Assembly: GCF_000019785.1 (NCBI RefSeq)
Contig: NC_010524.1
Coordinates: forward strand, 3,274,001-3,338,000
Origin: Leptothrix cholodnii SP-6
Lineage (GTDB): Bacteria > Pseudomonadota > Gammaproteobacteria > Burkholderiales > Burkholderiaceae_C
Length of the DNA stretch: 64,000 bases
Direction of reading: 5' to 3'
Positions 57,659-64,000 of this stretch are shown piece by piece. The notes under the pieces were generated by a model. That model had not been told where the DNA came from, searched no databases, and saw nothing but the letters and a program-made list of their open reading frames with translations. Position 1 is the stretch's first letter, and the number at the start of each line of letters is the position of its first letter. Made by a program: the position numbers and the translations under genes.

Positions 57659-58714
57659 ATGAAACAGGCGACAAAAAGCCCGCATCCGGACAGTTTCGAA
57701 ACACGCCGGATCGGCCCGCGGATGGCACGACGGCGGATGCTCGGCGGGGCTGCTGCAACCGCGGCCGCAACCGTGGCCGCGGCGATCGGCCTGACCGGCT
57801 GCAGCCGGCGCGAGCCGCTGCTGCGCATCGCCAGCAATGTCTGGCCGGGCTACGAACTGATGCACGCCGCCCAGGCGCTGGGCCGCTTCGACGAGGCCGA
57901 GCTGCGCATCATCGAGATGCCCTCGTCGACCGACGTGCTGCAGTCGCTGGCCTCCGGCGTGATCGAGGGCGGCGGCCTGACGCTCGACGAACTGCTGAGC
58001 GCACGCGCCGACGGGCTCGACCTGTGCGCCGTGCTGGTGTTCGACGAATCGACCGGCGCCGACGCGCTGATCGCGCAGGCCGAGATCGGCAGCCTGGCGG
58101 CGCTGGTGGGCAAGCGCATCGGCGTCGAGCAGACCGCCACCGGCGCGCTGGTGCTGCACGCCGCGCTGCAGGCGGCGGGGCTGCGGCTCGAGCAGGTTCA
58201 GCCGGTGTTCATGACGGTGGCGAACCACCTGGCGGCTTGGCAGACTCGTCAGGTGGATGCCCTCGTGACCTTCGAGCCGGTGCTCGGCGCCGCTGCCGCA
58301 CAGGGCGCCAGGCGCCTGTTCGACAGCCATGCGATGCCGGGCCAGATCATCGACGTGCTGGCGGTGCATCGCAGCACGCTGCAGCGCAACCCGCAGGCCC
58401 TGCGCCGGCTGGTGCAGATGCATTTCGAGATGCAGGCGCTGTGGCTCACCGAGCCGCAGCGGCTGGCGCCGGGCATCGGCGCGCGCCTGGGCCTGGCGCC
58501 CGCGCAGGTGCCGGGCTTCCTGGACGGCCTGTCGATGCCCGGCCTTCTCGAGAACCACCAGTGGCTGGCCGGCAACCAGCCGCGCCTGCTGACGTCGGCG
58601 CGCCACCTGGAGCAGGTCATGCGCAAGGCCCGCCTGCTCACGCGCGCCGCGCCGCAGACGCCGCTGTGCAGCACCGCCGTGCTGCCGGCCCTGCCCGCGG
58701 GAGCCGACACGTGA
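57659..58714 (+). CDS. ABC-type substrate-binding lipoprotein (NMT1/TauA-like)
   Basis: 351 residues. N-terminus has a twin-arginine-type tract ARRRMLGG and a hydrophobic stretch ending in LTGC, indicating a Tat- or Sec-exported lipoprotein. The body matches NMT1/SsuA-like periplasmic binding proteins (WPGYELMHAAQALG, then EMPSSTDVLQSLASG). No ABC permease or ATPase is encoded beside it; instead it is coupled by a 4-bp overlap to a PAS sensor, so it probably acts as a ligand receptor for signalling. Confidence 0.8.
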   Translation: MKQATKSPHPDSFETRRIGPRMARRRMLGGAAATAAATVAAAIGLTGCSRREPLLRIASNVWPGYELMHAAQALGRFDEAELRIIEMPSSTDVLQSLASGVIEGGGLTLDELLSARADGLDLCAVLVFDESTGADALIAQAEIGSLAALVGKRIGVEQTATGALVLHAALQAAGLRLEQVQPVFMTVANHLAAWQTRQVDALVTFEPVLGAAAAQGARRLFDSHAMPGQIIDVLAVHRSTLQRNPQALRRLVQMHFEMQALWLTEPQRLAPGIGARLGLAPAQVPGFLDGLSMPGLLENHQWLAGNQPRLLTSARHLEQVMRKARLLTRAAPQTPLCSTAVLPALPAGADT

Positions 58715-60462
58715 ACCCTGCTCTTGCCCGGTTGCCGCTGCGCGCGGCCCTGCCGCTGGCGGTCGGCCTGCTGCTGTTGCTGGTCGTCTGCGCCGGCTTG
58801 TGGGGGGCCTGGAAAGAAGGCCTGCAGCAGCTCGACACGACCGCCGAAACGGTGCTGCGCGACGAACTCTTCCGCCTGGCGCGCCACGCCGGCGAGCACG
58901 GCAACGTCCATCCGGACGCCCTGGCGCAGGACATCGGCCAGATCGCCACCCACCCGCTGGTGCGGCAGGTGGCGCTGATCGACCACCAGGGGCGCATCAA
59001 GCAGGCCCACCGGCGCGCCTGGGTCGGTCGGCCGGCCGCCGAGGTGATCGCCGAGTGGCAGCCGCAGCGGCTCGACGACAGCCTGGCGCAGCGCCGCGCC
59101 GACGTGCGCTGGGACGAGCCGACGCGGCGGCTCAGCGGCCTGCTGTCGTACCTGCAGCCGGTGTTCGAGGCGACGCACACGCGCCAGCTCGAGCCGGCGC
59201 TGGCCTACGTGCAGCTCGACCTGCGGCGCGCCCGCGAGGATCTGGCGCTGGCCACCTTGCGCAACCGCCTGCCCGACCTGCTCGCGATCGGCGCCCTGCT
59301 GGCGCTGCTGGCGGGCGGGCTGCAATGGGCGGTGGCGCGCCCGCTGCACGCCCTGGAGCGCGCGAGCCGGCTGTGGGCCGACGGCAACCTGGAGGCACGT
59401 GCGGCCGAACGCGGGCCGGCCGAGATCGCCCATCTGGCCCGGGCCTTCAACCAGATGGTGGCGGCGCTGCAGCACAGCCGGGGCGAACTCAGCGCCAGCA
59501 AGGAGCAGCTCTCAACCGTGCTCTATTCGACCGGCGACGCCCTGCTGGCGACCGACACCGAGCGGCGTATCACGCTGCTCAACCCGGCGGCCGAACGCCT
59601 GACCGGCTGGCGCGAACACGAGGCGCGTGGCCGCCGGGTCGACGAGGTGTTCCGCATCGAGCACGCCCACACCGGCGAGCCGGCGGAGATCCCGGTGCAG
59701 CGCGTGCTCGACAGCGGCATGGTGGTCGGCCTGGCCAACCACACCGTGCTGGTGTCGCGCCAGGGCGAGCGCATCCACATCGCCGACAGCGCCGCGCCGG
59801 TGCGCGACGGCCGGGGCACGCTGCACGGCGTGGTGCTGGTGTTCCGCGACGTCTCCGAGGCCTACCGCCTGGAGCAGGCGCTGGCCGACAGCGAGCACCA
59901 CTACCGCACGCTCGCCAACGCCGGCCACGCGCTGCAGTGGGTCACCGACCTGCAGGGCCGCGGCAGCTGGTGCAACGACCCCTGGCTGGCCTTCACCGGC
60001 CAGGGCCGCGAAGACGCGCTGGCGGCGGGCTGGCTGGGTGCCGTGCATGCCGACGAGTTCGACCAGGCCCTGCTCGGCTGGCGCGGTGCGGTCGACGCCC
60101 ACCTCGACTTCCAGCAGATCCTGCGGCTGCGCCGCCACGACGGCACCTGGCGCTGGATGCACGTCGAGGCGGTGCCGCGCCGCAGCCCGGACGGCCGCAG
60201 CCTCGGCCATGTGCTGCTGGCGGTCGACATCACCCGCGAGCACGAGATCGACTCGCGGCTGATGGCGCAGGTCGAAGAACTGCGGCGCTGGCAGAGCGCC
60301 GTGCTCGGCCGCGAGGAGCGCATCGCCGAGCTGAAGGCCGAGGTCAATACACTGCTGATTCGAATGGGCGAGACCCCGCGTTACGAACTGCTCACCACAG
60401 CCGCCCCGCGGACCGAGTCCCGGAGCCTGCCCGCCTCGTTGACCGATAGCCTTCCGACGTGA
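58711..60462 (+). CDS. Membrane PAS-domain sensor without output domain
   Basis: 583 residues from a GTG overlapping the previous stop. Membrane helix about 11-30, periplasmic region about 30-180 with two His/Arg-rich stretches, second helix about 185-205, HAMP (about 205-255: LHALERASRLWADGNLEARA), PAS (about 270-390) and a second PAS/PAC (about 395-515). The C-terminal 65 residues are a coiled coil with no kinase, GGDEF or EAL domain. Signal must pass to the next gene's product. Overlaps the next start by 4 bp. Confidence 0.82.
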   Translation: MNPALARLPLRAALPLAVGLLLLLVVCAGLWGAWKEGLQQLDTTAETVLRDELFRLARHAGEHGNVHPDALAQDIGQIATHPLVRQVALIDHQGRIKQAHRRAWVGRPAAEVIAEWQPQRLDDSLAQRRADVRWDEPTRRLSGLLSYLQPVFEATHTRQLEPALAYVQLDLRRAREDLALATLRNRLPDLLAIGALLALLAGGLQWAVARPLHALERASRLWADGNLEARAAERGPAEIAHLARAFNQMVAALQHSRGELSASKEQLSTVLYSTGDALLATDTERRITLLNPAAERLTGWREHEARGRRVDEVFRIEHAHTGEPAEIPVQRVLDSGMVVGLANHTVLVSRQGERIHIADSAAPVRDGRGTLHGVVLVFRDVSEAYRLEQALADSEHHYRTLANAGHALQWVTDLQGRGSWCNDPWLAFTGQGREDALAAGWLGAVHADEFDQALLGWRGAVDAHLDFQQILRLRRHDGTWRWMHVEAVPRRSPDGRSLGHVLLAVDITREHEIDSRLMAQVEELRRWQSAVLGREERIAELKAEVNTLLIRMGETPRYELLTTAAPRTESRSLPASLTDSLPT

Positions 60463-63400
60463 CTCCGATGCAACGCGCCGCCGGCGGCGCCACCCTCATC
60501 CTGCTGCTCGGCACCGCCTGGCTGGTCGCCGGGCCGCAGCCGGCGTCGTGGTTCACCGCGATCCAGACGCTGCTGTGCGCCAGCCTGGCCGGCTGGCTGA
60601 TCCGGCGTGCCGCACGGGCCCAGGAGCAGGCCGAGCAGGCGCACAAGCGGGTCGCGGACGTGGTGGCCGACGCCGCGGTCGGCATCAGCCTGACCGCGCT
60701 CGACGGCCGCCTGACCGAGGTCAACCGGCGCTTTGCCGAGATCGTCGGACGCACGGTCGAGGAAACCCAGCGCCTGCGCTTCCAGGACATCACCCACCCG
60801 GACGATCTGGCCGCCGACCTCGACAAAGTCGCGGATCTGCTGGCCGGCCGGATCGACCGCTACCGGATGGAAAAGCGCTACCTGCGGCCCGACAGCAGCA
60901 CGATCTGGGTGACGCTGACGGTCTCGCTGGCACGGGGTGCCGACGGCCAGCCGCGCCAGTTCATCTCGGTGGTGCAGGACATCACCGCGGTCAAGCAGGC
61001 CGAAGGCGACCTGCTGCGCCAACGCCGCCAGCTGCAGCAGATCATCCAGAGCATCCCCGACTGCGTGGCGGTGCGCGACCTCGACGGCCGCTACCTGCTC
61101 GCCAACCCGGCCGCCGAACGACTGATCGGCCTGTCCGAAGCCGAGATCTGCGGCCGCACCCTCGAGCAGATCTACCCGGAGCCCGAGGCCGGCCAGGCAC
61201 GCCGGGCCGACCGGCTGGCGCTCAGCCAGAACGGCCTGGTGCGGCGCGAGGCCAGCTACACCGCCGCCGACGGCAGCGTCGCCACGGTCGACCTGGCGAT
61301 CTCGCCGCTGCTGGGCATCGACGGCCGCGCCACCGGCATCATCTCGGTCGGCCGCGACGTCAGCCGCGAGCGCCACAACCTGCGCCTGCTCGAACAGGCC
61401 CACCGGCGCAACCACGAACTGCTGGCCGAGGCCGAACGCTCGCGGCTGGCGCTGCTGTCGCTGCTCGAGGACCAGCAGCTGGGCCAGCAGGCGCTCGCCG
61501 CCAGCGAACGCCACCTGCGCGCGGTGGTCGCCGCGCTGCCGGACCTGATCTTCCTGTTCGACGCGGACGGCGTGATCGTCGACCTGTGGGCCAGCCAGCA
61601 GGACAAGCTGCTGATGCCGCGCGAGCAGGTGATCGGCCGGGCCATCGCCGACCTGCTGCCCCCCAGCCTGACCGCCACCGCGCTGCACCACATCGCCCGC
61701 GTGCTGGCCGAGGACGCGGCACAGATCTTCGAGTACACCCTGCCGCTGCCCGACGGCGAGCACGGCTTCGAGATGCGCATGGCCCGCGCGGGGAGCCGCG
61801 AGGTGCTGGCGATCGCGCGCGACATCACCGCCGAACGCGACGCCCGCGCCGCCCTGCAGCGCAGCGAAGCCAGCCTGCGACTGGCGGTCGACGGCAGCGG
61901 CGACGGCCTCTGGGACTGGGACCTGATCACCGACAAGATCAGCTTCGGCGCCGCCTACGCCCGCCTGCTGCGCTACCCCGGCAACGACCTGGCGCGTGAT
62001 TTCCGGTTCCGCGAGCGGCTGCATCCCGACGACCGCGACCGGAGCATCGCCGCGGTGCGCAACTCGATCGAATACGGCACCCCGTTCGTCGCCACCTACC
62101 GCATGCGGTGCTTCGACGGCGAGTACCGCTGGTTCCAGGGCCGCGGCATGTGCCACCGCGACGCGCACGGCACGCCGCAGCGCTTCTCGGGCGTGCTGAC
62201 CGACCTGACCGACCGCCTGCAGGCCGAGGAGCGCCTGCGCCTGGCCGCGCAGGTGTTCGACAGCACCCAGGAGGGCGTGATGATCACCGACGCGCGGCGC
62301 CGCATCGTCTCGGTCAACCGCGCCTTCACCACGCTGCTGGGCTACACCGAAACCGAGGTGCTCGGCCAGACCCCGCGCATGCTCAGCTCGGGGCGCCACG
62401 ACCGCGACTTCTACGAGGCGATGCAGGCCCAGCTGGACCACACCGGCCTCTGGCAGGGCGAGATCTGGAACCGCCACAAGGACGGCTCGCCGGTGCCCGA
62501 ACTGCTGTCGATCAGCGCGGTGCGCGATCCGCACGGCCAGGTGACCCATTACGTCGGCGTGTTCACCGACATCACGCACCTGAAGGAATCCGAGGCGCGG
62601 CTGGAGTTCCTGGCCCATCACGACCCGCTCACGCACCTGCCCAACCGGCTGCTGTTCAACAACCGGCTCGACCAGGCGCTGCACCAGGCCGAACGCGAGG
62701 GCCGCCGGCTGGCCGTGCTGCTGCTCGACCTCGACCGCTTCAAGGACATCAACGACAGCTACGGCCACCTGGCCGGCGACGAGCTGCTGAAGTACGTGGC
62801 GCAGCGCCTGACGCAGCGCCTGCGCCAGTCCGACACCCTGGCGCGGCTGGGCGGCGACGAATTCGCGCTGCTGATGCACGACCTGCGCCACGACGACGAC
62901 GCCGCGCGGCTGGCCTCCGAGCTGCTGAGCGGGCTCAGCGAGCCGTGGCGCAGCAGCGAGGGCGTCGAGGTCAGCGTGGGCGTGAGCATCGGCATCTGCA
63001 TCTACCCCGACCACGGCCGGACCCCGCAGACGCTGCTGCAAGGCGCCGACGCCGCGCTCTACCGCGCCAAGGGCGACGGCCGCGGTGTCTACCGCTACTA
63101 CGCCGACGAGATGACGAGGATCGCACGCGAGCGCCTGCACATCGAGGCCCGGCTGCGGCGCGCGCTCGCCGACGGCCAGCTGCTGCTGCACTACCAGCCG
63201 CAGGTCGACCTGCGCAGCGGCCGCATCATCGGCGCCGAAGCGCTGGTGCGCTGGCAGGATCCCGAACAGGGCCTGATCCCGCCGGTGCGCTTCATCCCGG
63301 TGGCCGAAGCCACCGGCCTGATCGGCGAGATCGGCGCCTGGGTGCTCGGCGAGGCCTGCCGCCAGGCTCGGGCCTGGCTCGATGCCGGCCTGCCGGCGCT

Positions 63401-63911
63401 GACGGTGGCCGTCAACGTCTCGCCGCGCCAGTTCCACCAGGCCGATCTGGCCACGCAGGTGATGCAGGTGCTGGTCGAGACCGGCCTGCCGCCGACCCAC
63501 CTCGAGCTCGAGCTGACCGAAGGCGCGCTGATGGAGCGCGAGGCCGAAGCGCTGCAGGTGCTGCAGCGCCTGCGCGGGCTCGGCGTGGGCGTGGCGATCG
63601 ACGACTTCGGCACCGGCTATTCGTCGCTCGCCTCGCTCAAGCGCTTTCCGATCGACGTGCTCAAGATCGACCGCAGCTTCATCACCGACATCCCCGACGA
63701 CCCGGACGACATGGAGATCGCCGCCGCCATCATCGCGATGGGCCACAGCCTGGGCATCCTGGTGCTGGCCGAAGGGGTCGAGACGGCCGAGCAGCTGGCC
63801 TTCCTGCAGCAGCGCAACTGCGACCGCTACCAGGGTTTCCTGCGCAGCCGGCCGCTGCCGGCCCAGGCCTTCGAGCAGCTGCTGCGCGAGCAGGCCAGCC
63901 TCACGGCCTGA
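60459..63911 (+). CDS. Multi-PAS GGDEF-EAL cyclic-di-GMP enzyme
   Basis: 1150 residues: one or two membrane helices (about 8-50), five PAS domains (about 65-185, 190-305, 345-455, 470-590, 595-715), then GGDEF (active motif GGDEF about residue 798 with an intact RxxD inhibition site five residues before it) and EAL (GAEALVRW about 926; loop DDFGTGYSSL about 1048). Both catalytic signatures look intact, so it could make and/or degrade cyclic di-GMP. GTG start overlaps the previous stop, making it the third product of a ligand-sensing operon. The last 89 bp of the window (63912-64000) hold no visible gene. Confidence 0.9.
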   Translation: MTPMQRAAGGATLILLLGTAWLVAGPQPASWFTAIQTLLCASLAGWLIRRAARAQEQAEQAHKRVADVVADAAVGISLTALDGRLTEVNRRFAEIVGRTVEETQRLRFQDITHPDDLAADLDKVADLLAGRIDRYRMEKRYLRPDSSTIWVTLTVSLARGADGQPRQFISVVQDITAVKQAEGDLLRQRRQLQQIIQSIPDCVAVRDLDGRYLLANPAAERLIGLSEAEICGRTLEQIYPEPEAGQARRADRLALSQNGLVRREASYTAADGSVATVDLAISPLLGIDGRATGIISVGRDVSRERHNLRLLEQAHRRNHELLAEAERSRLALLSLLEDQQLGQQALAASERHLRAVVAALPDLIFLFDADGVIVDLWASQQDKLLMPREQVIGRAIADLLPPSLTATALHHIARVLAEDAAQIFEYTLPLPDGEHGFEMRMARAGSREVLAIARDITAERDARAALQRSEASLRLAVDGSGDGLWDWDLITDKISFGAAYARLLRYPGNDLARDFRFRERLHPDDRDRSIAAVRNSIEYGTPFVATYRMRCFDGEYRWFQGRGMCHRDAHGTPQRFSGVLTDLTDRLQAEERLRLAAQVFDSTQEGVMITDARRRIVSVNRAFTTLLGYTETEVLGQTPRMLSSGRHDRDFYEAMQAQLDHTGLWQGEIWNRHKDGSPVPELLSISAVRDPHGQVTHYVGVFTDITHLKESEARLEFLAHHDPLTHLPNRLLFNNRLDQALHQAEREGRRLAVLLLDLDRFKDINDSYGHLAGDELLKYVAQRLTQRLRQSDTLARLGGDEFALLMHDLRHDDDAARLASELLSGLSEPWRSSEGVEVSVGVSIGICIYPDHGRTPQTLLQGADAALYRAKGDGRGVYRYYADEMTRIARERLHIEARLRRALADGQLLLHYQPQVDLRSGRIIGAEALVRWQDPEQGLIPPVRFIPVAEATGLIGEIGAWVLGEACRQARAWLDAGLPALTVAVNVSPRQFHQADLATQVMQVLVETGLPPTHLELELTEGALMEREAEALQVLQRLRGLGVGVAIDDFGTGYSSLASLKRFPIDVLKIDRSFITDIPDDPDDMEIAAAIIAMGHSLGILVLAEGVETAEQLAFLQQRNCDRYQGFLRSRPLPAQAFEQLLREQASLTA

Positions 63912-64000
63912 GCCCGGCCGCCAGCCGGGCGACAACGGTGCACGGCAGGACATCGGCGGGCGATGCGCACCAGGTTGCGCAGGTCGCCACGGCAGCGCCG

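Noticed and set aside
60381..63953. 1190-codon minus-strand frame opposite the GGDEF-EAL gene
   Set aside because: Low-complexity sequence with no domains; a by-product of third-position GC bias in the real gene.

Overview
The window is GC-rich bacterial chromosome. Gene content points to a betaproteobacterium of the order Burkholderiales, probably the Leptothrix/Sphaerotilus/Rubrivivax group. Supporting genes are an intracellular PHB depolymerase with a Cys nucleophile, an SHP-DHC-cytochrome b redox operon, a stand-alone RnfB-like ferredoxin, a soluble pyrophosphatase beside a membrane pyrophosphatase, and a serC-serA pair. The taxon is inferred from gene content; no rRNA gene is present.

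Layout. 1-8.8 kb: housekeeping genes: a roadblock-like protein, an SbmA/YddA-type ABC exporter, ppa, hppA, phaZ, an rnfB-like gene and an alpha/beta hydrolase. 8.87-19.2 kb: a tRNA-Ala(CGC) gene followed by an integrated phage-satellite-like island. The island carries a tyrosine integrase, an AlpA-like HTH protein, small ORFs, a Toprim primase-like protein, a DUF3987 protein, an iteron-bearing inverted repeat resembling a replication origin, a Nu1-like small terminase and a single-ORF prohead protease/major capsid fusion. No portal, large terminase, tail or lysis gene is visible. 19.3-29.8 kb: a cytochrome c, an exported caspase-like (His/Cys dyad) protein, a tartrate dehydrogenase-like enzyme, an HpaB-family flavoprotein, an isochorismatase, a RIO kinase overlapping in context with a SUV3-like helicase, and divergent dbpA.

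30.0-46.8 kb: a type I secretion locus broken three times by insertion sequences. It has an intact RTX-type ABC exporter, an HlyD-family fusion protein split by an IS3-type element (apparent 3-bp duplication CGT), a lipoprotein, and a giant RTX protein gene split by two identical 1108-bp IS30-family copies in opposite orientation (3-bp duplications TCG and CTA). Removing each IS and one duplicate copy restores single frames of 506 codons (HlyD) and 2738 codons (RTX protein). The duplications show three separate insertions rather than a composite transposon or an inverted segment.

46.8-64 kb: a glycosyltransferase start remnant, a GlcD-type FAD oxidase, a nitronate monooxygenase, the SHP-DHC-cytochrome b operon with its own two-component system, a 5'-nucleotidase-like lipoprotein, serC-serA, and a three-gene signalling operon with overlapping start/stop codons. 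That operon encodes an ABC-type substrate-binding lipoprotein, a PAS sensor with no output domain, and a PAS-GGDEF-EAL protein.
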